From Eutrigla gurnardus (taxonomy: Eukaryota; Chordata; Actinopteri; Perciformes; Triglidae): DNA of 64,000 nt. Below the pieces are notes generated by a model. It worked only from the letters and a program-made list of their open reading frames with translations. It made no database searches and had not been told where the DNA came from. The position numbers and the translations under genes are program-made. The stretch is taken from NCBI GenBank assembly GCA_963514095.1, contig OY741273.1, positions 1,279,001-1,343,000 on the forward strand, in the 5' to 3' direction. This document shows positions 11,849 through 24,200 of this stretch, in pieces (the stretch's first letter is position 1; the number at the start of each line of letters is the position of its first letter).

Positions 11849-14023
11849 TCAACAAAAATATAAACGCAACACTTTTGTTTTTGCTCCCATTTTTCATGAG
11901 ATGGACTTAAAGATCTAAAATTCATTCCAGATACACAATATTACCATTTCTCTCAAACATTGTTCACAAATCAGTCTAAATGTGTGATAGTGAGCACTTC
12001 TGCTTTGCTGAGATAATCCATCCCACCTCACAGGTGTGCCACATCAAGATGCTGATCTGACATCATGATTAGTGCACAGGTGTGCCTTAGACTGTCCACA
12101 ATAAAAGGCCACCCTGAAATGTGCATTTTTTTTGCTTTATTGGGGGTCTGGGGACTCAGAACCAGTCAGTATCTGGTGTGACCACCATTTGCCTCATGCA
12201 GTGCAACACATCTTCTTCGCATAGAGTTTATCAGATTGTCCACTGTGGCCTGTGGAATGTTGGTCCACTCCTCTTCAATGGCTGTGCGAAGTTGCTGGAT
12301 ATTAGTGGGAACTGGTACACGCTGTCGTATACGCCGGTCAAGCACATCCCAAACATGCTCAATGGGTGACATGTCCGGTGAGTATGCTGGCCATGCAAGA
12401 ACTGGGACATTTTCAGCTTCCAAGAATTGTGTACAGATCCTTGCAACATGGGGCCGTGCATTATCTTGCTGAAACATGAGGTGATGTTCATGGATGTATT
12501 GCACAACAATGGGCCTCAGGATCTCATCACGGTATCTCTGTGCATTCAAAATGCCATCAATAAAATGCACCTGTGTTCTTCGTCCATAACAGATGCCTGC
12601 CCATACCATGACCCCACCACCACCATGGGCCACTCGATCCACAACATTGACATCAGCAAAGCGCTCACCCACACGACGCCACACACGCTGTCTGCCATCT
12701 GCCCTGAACAATGTAAACCGAGATTCATTCGTGAAGAGAACACCTCTCCAACGTGCCAGACGCCATCGAATGTGAGCATTTGCCCACTCAAGTCTGTTAC
12801 GGCGACGAGCTGGAGTCAGGTCAAGACCCCGATGAGGACGACGAGCATGCAGTTGAGCTTCCCTGAGACGGTTTCTGACAGTTTGTGCAGAAATTGTTTG
12901 GTTATGCAAACCAATTGTTTCAGCAGCTGTCTGAGTGGCTGGTCTCAGACGATCTTGGAGGTGAACCTGCTGGATGTGGAGGTCCTGGGCTGGTGTGGTT
13001 ACACGTGGTCTGCGGTTGTGAGGCCGGTTGGATGTACTGCCATATTCTCTGAAACGCCTTTGGAGACGGCTTATGGTGGAGAAATGAACATTCAATGCAC
13101 GAGCAACAGGTCTGGTTGACATTCCTGATGTCAGCATGCCAATTGCACGCTCCCTCAATGCTTGTGGCATCTGTGGCATTTTGCTGTGAGACAAAACTGC
13201 ACATTTCAGAGTGGCCTTTTATTGTGGGCAGTATAAGGTACACCTGTGCACTAATCATGATGTCAGATCAGCATCTTGATGTGGCACACCTGTGAGGTGG
13301 GATGGATTATCTCAGCAAAGCAGAAGTGCTCACTATCACACATTTAGACAGATTTGTGAACAATGTTTGAGAGAAATGGTAATATTGTGTATCTGGAATG
13401 AATTTTAGATCTTTAAGTCCATCTCATGAAAAATGGGAGCAAAAACAAAAGTGTTGCGTTTATATTTTTGTTGAGTGTATATATATATATATATATATAT
13501 ATTAGAGTTGAGCCGGATACTCGGCTGAAACGAGTATCCGGTACGGATAAAGCACTTTTGCCGAGTACGAGTATTATACGAGTAATACGAGTCAATATCT
13601 GTGCTCGGATTAAATAAAAATCCTCATTGGGTAGCTGACTGTGTCTGCGTCCTGTGATATGCTACAGCCCCTCCCCTACACACTCGCAGATGTGTTGTTG
13701 TGTCCGCTCTGATCACTCACACACAGAACAGCTCTCTGTCTCTCCCTCAGTCACTCAGGTTCGCGGGTCGTTTTCCGTTAATGTTTAGGGTTTCTTTCTT
13801 CAGCTTCAGGTTTGTTATTACTTAGGTTGGTACTTACTTATGAACTAGTAGAGTTCTGGTACTTCGTTCAGACGTGGTGCCGACTCGCGTTGCGTCTCTG
13901 CCTGTCGGAGATTTTTCTTTTTCTTTTTTTAACCGTCATCTGGCTGCCTGGCTCTAACACTAAAGCTGGTAGTGGTATAAATATTGGAAATCAAGCTACA
14001 CACACACACCTGGTGTGGGGAAA

Positions 14024-14106
<83 letters not shown>

Positions 14107-14535
14107 AGATCACACTGATCATAAAAAAAATTAAAGTTAAAAGAAAAAAGTTATTGTTGAGTATGAAAACTCTTGTTCATTACATTTTACTTGATAATTG
14201 CAACCGCATGTGTTGTATTCATTGTTGCAAAACTTGTTCTGTAAATAGTTTGTTTGCTATCGTGATCAAAACCATTGATCTGAAGCTCAATGCTGATGCT
14301 GTCCTGTAAATAGTTTTCTAATCAGCAATAAATAACAATTTCTGATCAGCCCATATCAATTGCATGCTTAAAATAACATACCAGTTAAAACCTCGCTCAT
14401 TTCAAGACAACCAGACCCACTTCCGGGTTAAATCCCGCCCACTTCCGGATTAGGCCCCGCCCACTCCGAGTACAGATACAGATAATTCATATGGTTAACA
14501 GATACAGATACAGATAATGCTGTACTCGCTCATCC

Positions 14536-14612
<77 letters not shown>

Positions 14613-15912
14613 GTATATATGTATATATACATATATATATATATGTATATATGTATATATATGTGTGTGTATGTGTGTATGTGTGTGTGTATATGTATAT
14701 ATATATATGTATATATATAGAGATATAGATAGATCATTTCAAGTGACTAGTGGGAGAAGGCGATAACATAACACAGGCTTTGTCCAGTCATATCCTAATC
14801 ACCGCACTAACGTAGCCTATAAAATTATTTGTATATTTTTGTGACTGAGTAGTGGCGCTGCCGCACCCCCACTTCCCACGGATATGCACATACAACAGCC
14901 ATCATGCATGAAAAATAATTGTGAAATCGGTAGGGGTGTAACGGTACACAAAAATCTCGGTTCGGTACGTACCTCGGTTTTGAGGTCACGGTTCGGTTCA
15001 TTTTCGGTACAGTAAGAAAACAAAATGCAAAATATAAATGTGCTAGTTGTTTATTACTTTTGTGCTTTTAACAGTAGGAACATGCACTGGAGCTAGAATG
15101 CTGCTCAAAAATATAAACACAAGTATTTAAAATATGTATTTAAAAAATAAAAATAACAGACTGTTTCTTTAAAAAAATGTCTCCATCTGATGTGCAAAAT
15201 TGAACAGTTGCAACACTAAATAGTTTCAAGTTGTTGCTCAGATTAAATAACATGAATAAGGCTCAGACTGTTTTTTTAAAAACAAATCTTTTCTCCATCT
15301 GATGTGCAAAATTGAACAGGGCAGGGAGAGGCTGTTTAAATGCGGTGGGGAGCTGTGTTTGCACTAACGTTACGCTCGTCTTTCTCCTCGTTGTAGCGAT
15401 GTTCACGTGGGGGTGGTGCTGTTTCAAATGCGTCAACAGGTTTGACGTGTTGCCAGAAACATACCCGACCTCACATGAACAATGTCGGCAAACCGCTTTG
15501 CCGAAGTGTTCCCAAACGGGAGACCTTAATGTCGCGGGAGGGTCCTCCAACTCTGGCTTGTTGCCAACGCTAGCGGCATTAGCCATGACGTCCGCTACTA
15601 CTGCTGTTTATTGTGTCGCGGTGTGGGCAACTGCGCATGTGCGGCTGCAGCACGCTCCTCAAATGCGGTCCTCTACTTAATATGTCCGTATGAAAACTCG
15701 TTCGGTACGCCTCCGTTCCGAACCGAGCACCCCGTACCGAAACGGTTCAATACAAATACATGTACCGTTACACCCCTAGAAATCGGGCTTGAGCTCTTAA
15801 TTACAGTTAATGTGTCGGGTCGGTCCGGGTTCGGACAGAACGCGCTCGGGTAGGGTCGGGCTTGATTTTCTGGGCCCGAACTAAGCTCTACTTCTCATTA
15901 GGTCGGAACTCA

Positions 15913-15974
<62 letters not shown>

Positions 15975-18900
15975 ATAAGTGCATTGCATTTTTTTAATGA
16001 CGGTATTGAAACTGATACCGTTGCTATTTTTAAGACCCGTGGTATACCGTATTACAGTATTACCGCCAAGCCTACCAGCCATCATACCACTCAGGAAGGA
16101 GAAGGCTTCTGTGTCCCAGAGATGAACATGTTTTGGTCCAAAACATGCAAATCAACCCCAGAACAAAAGCTAAAGTCCTTGTGAAGATGCTGGCTGAAGC
16201 TGGTAAGAGTGTCATTATCCACAATGACGCAAGTCCTGTACCGACATGAAAGGCTACTCAGCGAGGAAGAAACCATTACTCCAAAAGAAACATAAAAAAA
16301 GCCAGATTACAGTTTGCAAATACACACACGGACAAAAACCTTAATTTTTTTGTCCTGTGGTCTGATGAAACTAAAGTGGAACTGTTAGGCCATACTGACC
16401 GTCGTTACATTTGGAGGAACAAGGGGGAAGCTTGCAAGCCTGAGAACACCATCCCGACTGTGAAGCATGGGGGTGGAAGCATCACGTTGTGGGACTGTTT
16501 TGCTGCAGGAGGAACTGGTGCACTTCATAAAATAGACGGCATCATGAGGAAAGATTATGTGGAAATATTGAAGCAACATCTCAAGACATCAGCCAGGAAG
16601 TTAAAGCTTGGGTGCAAATGGGTCTTCCAAATGGACAATGACCCTCAGCATACCGCCAAAAATAGATAAAAAGTGGCTTTCCGGACAACAATGTTAATGT
16701 TTTGGAGTGGCCATCACAAAGCCCTGATCTCAATCCCATAGAACATTTGTGGGTAGATCTGAAAAAGCGTGTGTGAGGGAGGCGGCCTACAAACCTGACT
16801 CCGTTACACCAGTTCTGTCAGGAGTAACGGGCCAGAATTCCAGCAAACTATTGTGAGAAGCTTGTGGAAGGATACCCAACACATTTGACCCAAGTCATAC
16901 AGTTTAAAGGCAATGTTACCAAATACTAAGGAAATGTATGTAAACTTCTGTCTTTGAAATAAGGAATACAAATTCAATGTAATATTCTCTCTTACATTCT
17001 TTGAGCATTTAGCAAATTTAAATAATTTTGGTAATCCTTACTGACCTAAAACAGGAGAAGTTTAGTCTGATATAACTTTCGACAGTGAGGGGGAAAAAAA
17101 CCTTTTTTTTATACAGTGTATGTAAACTTCTGGTTTCAACTGTATATACAGTTCTGGAAAAAAATAAGAGACCATTGCAACAGTATCACTTTCTCTGGTT
17201 AAACTATATAAATAGGTCTGTGATCAAGTAAAATAAAAAATGTTGCATGTATTCTATTAACTACTTACAAAAATTCAGTCACCAGTGTAACACTGTTGTT
17301 GATGATACGGACGAATTACATAAATACGTTCCTGTCTTTCTTATTGCGTCGTTAGCAGCACCGCTGCGTTAGCTTTGCTGTACTTCATACTGTGCTATTT
17401 CCCCCTTAATAGTCTGCAATTCACGATTACTGGTTTCATACTAAGGTGTCGGACATACTAATACATGTCCCAGAGTGTTGTGGTGACTAAATGTCATGTT
17501 GGTTAGGAGTTCCAGGCACAGCCAGTGTTTGAGTGTTGGCTAATGCTAGTAGAAATGCTGAGCCAACCAAGACCGTTATCACAGTAAACAGCCCGGTTAT
17601 CTCCAACAACAATCAGGCTTTGTAACCCTTTCCAGACTGATAAATGGCAATTATTTTTCACCTTTTTTACTTTTGATCGCAGCATCATGTGCTGCTTTTC
17701 AGACCTTTTAGCTTCACATTGCCAGACCGGTTCTATTTAAGTGTTCGGTTTGAACATGTCTGGCAGGAATCATTCCTGGATGTGTTTGTGAAATTGAATC
17801 CATTTGAATTTGGATAGTTTTTTTCGTTCAATAAATAAAATGTTTGTGTGTAAATCAGTGTGACGTTTATAATATATAATTTATTACTTTGACATTTATA
17901 TTAATAGTTCACAACATCAATATGAGCTTCAGTTTTCCCACTACATATTATTATGAGTATTAATGAATATGAACATTAATGTATTTTTAGTTGTGATCAT
18001 TTTTTTTGTACACACCAATCACAAAAGACACCAGAAAAAGGGCAAGAAGATTAAAAAATAAATAAAAACCCTGTGGCGACTGAAGTATAGAATTGGTGAT
18101 CACAGCAGCTCCTTAATTTTATCTACCGTCGCCGGCCATGCTGAACAGTGTTAATTTTGGCGGCTATTTTAGATTTAGTCTTAGTCTTTAGACGAAAATG
18201 CTTCTTAGTTTTAGTCACATTTCTGTCATTGTTTACCTTCATAGTTTTAGTCTAGTTTTAGTTGACGAAAAGTAAAAACATTTTAGTACATTTTTAGTCA
18301 CATTTTAGCACTGCCGCCCCCATGCGTCTGCTTTAAGCTGCCGGTCCATAACTTGGCCTATGTTAAATCTGTTGTCTCATTCTTTTCCTATGGGCTGCAT
18401 GTGGCGAGCTATTACAACAGGACAATTCCATTCCATCAAGCTTCTAGCTGCTTCTGTCTATGAAATATGGATATTATGTTGGGTAGTGTCCATGGGCAGT
18501 TTTGTTGCCAGGAATGGTCCTTTCCACTCCCTGCCCTAAATATGTGTGCATATAGTGTACTTCTTCTGTGCCATTTATGTATTTAACTTTCTCTATCACT
18601 ACAATTAGGGATGCTCCGATCGATCGGCCGCCGATCGTTATCGGCCGATATGGACCCTAAACAGGTTGATCAGCGATCGGTCAAAGTGCCGATCAGAAAA
18701 ACCGATCGCATATTTATATATTTTTATTACCCGAGACTGTTTTTCTGCGCCTGACGCAGGGTGGGAATTTCGTGGCCGATGGCCTGTCAAAGTTGCAGTG
18801 TAAACAACGCTAGTGATGTGTGGTGGGCTTTTATCAGCCACCCTCGTGCGCACAGTCGGCTCGTCCCGTGTCTGTTGATCAGAGCGCTGCTCCGCTGGGA

Positions 18901-20626
18901 TTGTTCCAAAATACAACCTGCGCAACTTCGCGAGCCGCGCAGGTGAAGTATCAACATCACATGCAAGAACGTCAGCCGTTCGTCAGCTTAATTACAGCCA
19001 CCCGAGTGGAGCTGAGCGAGCGGGCAGTGGAAGCACACAGCGGCATTTTTATTATTAAAGTACGCTCCGGTTCCCGTCCCGTCCCGCTCCCCGTCCCGTT
19101 CCGCTCTGGTGTGCGCACGTTTGTAGTCAAAACGAGCGTAGCTGAACGAGCAAGTGGCCACGAGCGGGCAGCGGATTTTGCAGAGAGCGGAGCGAAGTAC
19201 AGGGCTTGAAGACCTCCGGCACGATGCCGGAAATCTGGCGTAGCAATATTTTGGTGAAGTGTTTTTTTTTTTTTTTTAACTGTAACCAGTCGTTTAAAGT
19301 GATAGTTCCAACTACCAATGGTACTCAAGGTAACCAAGGAGTTCTAGCCAATCAGAGCAGAGTAGGGCGGGCCTTAAGTTTCCAGGCACCTCGGACCGGG
19401 ACAACGTAGCCAGAGCGATTGATAACATCAGCCCAAAGGCAGCCCTGCACACTTTTCATTCAGACAAACTAATGCGACTGCCACAGTTGTTAGATTTCAT
19501 CAATGAGACCAACATTAATCTAATAAAAAGAATTTAACCAGCCAGCTGCAAACCTCTAAAAGCGTGCGGATAAGTTACTTGGATCGTTTTTCTCCCCCGG
19601 GATGACGACAGAGGTTGGCCCTGGGCGATCAGATCAGTAGACCGGCGCTGCCGCCGCTGTGACAGCCGTTGCCCTGGTCACCGGTCGCGGCTCCCACAGA
19701 CTCTGCACTGGATTAAACTGTGACTTTCTCACATGAAAAATATTAAAACTGTGACGTGTTAACAGCGCTAAAGCCAGAATTAAAACAGCTTTTAGCAGCT
19801 TTACTGCTATCTTTGTCGATTGCCGCGAACTAGCGATAGCGATGCTCATAGGCGTAATTTATGGGGGGGATGGGTGGGTGGCATAATCCAAACCAGCCAC
19901 CACAACCCACCCAATATGATATCACAATTATTGATATTGAATGTTCAGCATTATAATCACAACAGTGTGGTAGATTTTCTCAATTTACCAGTAAAAAATA
20001 GTGACGTTTGTCTGTGCCCCCTCCCGCTCTGAGATTTGGTTTCGCCCACCTTGCCGGACCTGCGCTTCTCTACTGTCTCTCCTGGTCTCTCCCGGTCTCT
20101 CCCCGCATCAGCGGTGGTATGAAGAAAGCACGCGAAAAAAAGCAAAAGAATAAAAGTATCTTCCCAACAGGAGGTAGCTACTGCTAGGGCTCCAGTGCCA
20201 CCACTCACGGTTGCCCCCCCCCAGCCGGCGAGTTTGACAGTGCGTGCGCGTATAGCCCCGTTCACATACGTCGCTATTCGCCCGTCACTCGCTTTCTCGC
20301 TGAATTCTACTCGCTGGCAAAAAAAACTCACTGCCGCCGGCGGCGACTTCAAGCGACAACTATCTGTGGAACTCTCTGTTGACGTCAACTGTCGATCATC
20401 TCTATTCTACATTGTGATTGGTACTCGCTTCACTCGCATCGCAGAAAGTTAAAATTATTTTATCTCCGATCGACCACATCACATCGCCTGTCCTGGTCCA
20501 CATTCCGCTAGAACACATTCACATTCATTGACAGTTGTCTCTCAGAGATGGGCAAGTGACGACGTATGTGAACGGGGCTTTAGTCAAAACCAAAACACCA
20601 AGGAAGGCTGAGGAATAGTCACCCAC

Positions 20627-20665
<39 letters not shown>

Positions 20666-21185
20666 CATTATTAATAATAATAATAATAATAATAAACGAA
20701 TTGTGTTTTAGTCATTTTTGTTCTCATCTTTTCTTGGATGCTTAAACTCCTCAACCCCATTTAGTATGTCAACATTTGTATCAGTACCAGCAGTTTGTAA
20801 GAAATTGGTCAGTAATTGATATGTCATATTTTGTTTCTCAGAATTCACCAAATTGATGCATTAAAATGAAATTATTCAAAATTTTCTCCCGGGGGGGCAT
20901 GCCCCCGGACCCCCCTAGAGGATCGCAATCCCCCCACCATAGTCTCCAAAGATCCTGTGGAAAACATTACAAACCCATTTGTAATCGGGACAAAATACTT
21001 AAAGTTAGAGACAATTAAGGACCATGAGTCCTAACAAGAACACTTGCACACACTTTAATGTGTATTTTGTACACGTTCAAGACCCATTTTTATGCATTTT
21101 CTGAGTCGGTCAACTTTATTTTAGGCACAAACTATATATCTGGGCTGGTAAACCCAAACCTGCCGCAGTGGCTGGTGGCCAAAGA

Positions 21186-21217
<32 letters not shown>

Positions 21218-24200
21218 CTGCTTCACAGGTGGAAATCTCAACCACCCCAATGTTCAACTCAAAGTTACGCCCTTGGTGATGCTAATTTCTGAGGTATTAT
21301 ACGTTAGCATTAAGCTAGCGGACTTTATGCTTAGTGATACTGGCTGTGTGTGTTTTGAATGTTGTTTCAAACTATAATGTGGGTTTACTCTCAAAGTGCA
21401 CCAGATTAATTCATTTAGATTGCAAATGTTCAGAATTTTCTTCTCCCCAATGCATAAAAAAATTTCAGGCACATGATTTTTTCCTGCTTCAAGCCCTGGA
21501 AGTACCGGTCCGGTTCCGCTCGGCTCACACCGCGAGTCTGAAGCCCAATCCCGACCCAGAATCCTGCTGTGTCCTACACAGTCATCGACAGTATGTTCAG
21601 TCATAAAACAGCTCTATTATTATTATTATAATTCTCCCATCCATTCTGTGATTGGTGATTGGTGATCGGTATCGGCCGATTTATGATTTCTGTGATTGGT
21701 GATTGGATCGGCCCCCAAAAATGCTGATTGGAGCATCCCTAGTTTTATTAATTTTTTTTTCTTAATGCATTGCCAAAATGTATATGATCGGGAATGATCG
21801 GAATTGTATCGGGAGAAAAAAAAAGTGATCGGATCGGGAAATATCGGGATCGGCAGATACTCAAACTCAAACGATCGGGATCGGATCGGGAGCAAAAAAA
21901 CGTGATCGGGACAACCCTAACTACAATAACTCTTTGACCGTCATTTGCTCTGCTGTCAACTCCTCCGTGTCTCCCGTTTGAGCAAATACAACAACTCATG
22001 GCCAAGCGTAAATCAGGCTTTCCGATTGGCTGTAAAAGCCGTTACGGGAGCCAATACGAGCGTCCGATGCATAAACGTGACTCTATACGTCACTAGCAAG
22101 ATGGCGGATGAAAATAATGATCGATATACGTACACACAACGGAGAAATGTGCCACGGAGACGAGGAAACATCTAGTCACATCTTTACAACTATTCGTTTT
22201 GTTGTCAGAAATAAATCGCTCACATGAACAAGCAGGGTACTGTTGTTTAGCCCTGTTTCTCTAGTTTAAGAGGGAAAAAAAGCATTTTTTTTTTAATGTC
22301 CGTAGAACACACCATTAACATTTTAGTCCCGTCCCGTCTCGTTAACGAAAACAAAGCAGACATCTCGTCATAGTTTTTATCATCAAGGATCTATTATTAA
22401 CTCGTCATCTTCTCGTCTTAGTCATAGAAAAAATGCTTTTGACGAACATATTTCGTCATAATTTTCGTTAATGAAATTAACACTGATGCTGAAATATTCC
22501 CAGCTCCAGTACCATGTACTCTTTCCACTGATAGTTCCACAGCAATAATATCAACAAATGTTAATTCATTGGATTTGACCATTAATATAGTTCACTAGAT
22601 TATTAATCAGTGGCTTTTACATGAATTGTTAACTATACTATTAATCAATATGAACATGAATAGTTCACTATATCATTTATCAGTGTGATGCTTACATTAA
22701 TGGTTCACTCTATTATTGATGTCGTCCTTCTCCTCTTGTTATTTTTCCTGCAGAACTCTGCTCCTGTCTCTCAAGATAACGTTGGCGGTGCTATTGTCAC
22801 TCCAGCGAAGAAGAAGAAGAAGAAGGAAGTCAGCGCTGGACAGATGGAGAGGTAGGTCCATTTGTTATTTCAGATACCAGTGAAGTGATGACTTTGGGTT
22901 GGATCTGTGAGAGGAGCTGAGTTTCTGATTAGAAGTGTGTTGTCTGATGATGATGATGATGATGATGATGATAAGGGTGTGGTATGTGGTCTCTGTGTGT
23001 TTCAGGCTCATGTGTAAATTTAATTTTAATTAGTGCCATATCACAACAAAAGTTATCTCAGGACACTTAGACATACATGGAGCAGGGCTAAAGCATGCTC
23101 ATGATGTTCAGAGTAGGGATGCTCTGATCGATCGGCCGCCGATTGCTATTGGCCGATATGGACCCTAAACAGGTTGATCGGTGATCGGTCAAAGTGCCGA
23201 TCAGAAAAGCCGATCGCAGCTGGCGAGCGGGCAGTGAAAGCACACAGCGGCATTTGTATTATAAAAGTAGTGGTCCGGTTCTGTCCGGTTCCGCTCTGGT
23301 GTCTGCACATACTTCTAGTCAACACGAGCGGAGCTGAGCGAGCAAGTGGCCACGAGCGGGCAGCGGATTTTGCAGAGAGGGGCATTGCTATTATAAAAGT
23401 ACCAGTCCAGTTCCTCTCCAGTCCCACTCACACCATGAGTCTGAAGCCCAAGCCCGACCCAGAATCCCCCTGTGTCCTACACAGTCATCAACAGTATGTT
23501 CAGTCATAAAACGGCTCTATTATTATTACTATTATTCTCCCATCCATTCTGTGATCGGTGATCGGTATCGGCCGATTTATGATTCCTGTGATCGGTGAAC
23601 GGATCGGCGTCCAAAAATGCTGATCGGAGCATCCCTAGTTCAGAGTCAATGATTTTCAAAGTACCAACATCACCCAGGATCAAGCGTTACAGCCTGGTGA
23701 GAAAAAACTGCCTTAACAGGCTTTTAGGCAGAAATATCTGGTGGCAGGCGCAGCCAAGTTAACATAGACACTGCTAGACAAGAAAACACAGGAATAATCC
23801 CAGGAGGAGTCGAGTTAGTAACAGTAAACCTGAGCCAGCCCTAACTATAAGCGTTGTCAAAGAGAGGTTTTTAGCCTACTCTTAAATGTGGGAACAGTGT
23901 CTGCCTCCCGAACCGGAACCTGAATACGGTTCCACAGAAGAGGAGCTTGATGACTGAAAGCTCTGGACCCTGTTGTAATTTTGGAGACTTTAGGATCTAC
24001 AAGTAACGCTTTATTCTGAGAGCGTAGTGCTCTAGGAGGACAGTAGGGTTTAATGAGCTCTTTAAGATATGATGGTGCCTGACCATTAAGAGCCTTGTAA
24101 GTGAGGAGAAGGATTTTAAATTCTATATTGGATTTTACGGGGAGCCAGTGCAGAGAAGCTAATACAGGAGAAATGTGATCCCTTCTTCTAGTTTTAAGCC

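Larger units (their letters stand above)
18606..21920. mobile_element. Nested hAT-like composite, ccgatcgatcgg family
   Basis: The left end tagggatgctccgatcgatc matches the small element at 23114-23637. The matching right end (ggagcatcccta) is at 21741, but about 180 bp of a related right end (ending gatcgggacaaccctaa) follows to 21920. The 7-bp sequence ctacaat borders 18605 and recurs at 21921. The block is either one element with an inserted relative or a hybrid of two subfamilies. It contains the hAT element at 19847-21275. Confidence 0.65.
18146..22485 (+). mobile_element. hAT element, outermost of a four-level nest, perfect TSD
   Basis: The left end cagtgttaattttggcggct and the right end cgttaatgaaattaacactg are inverted. 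The 8-bp duplication atgctgaa is perfect at 18138-18145 and 22486-22493. 'ttagtctagttttagttgac' type subterminal repeats lie on both sides. Its own DNA is only 18146-18605 and 21930-22485. The rest is inserted elements. A short start (ATG at 22101, MADENNDRYTYTQRR) near the right end may be a transposase relic. Confidence 0.9.

Noticed and set aside
12427..13119. 230-codon + ORF
   Set aside because: It is antisense to the Tc1 transposase and has no known motif.
14495..14737. Ile/Tyr-rich ORFs
   Set aside because: They are translations of (TA)n and (TATG)n.
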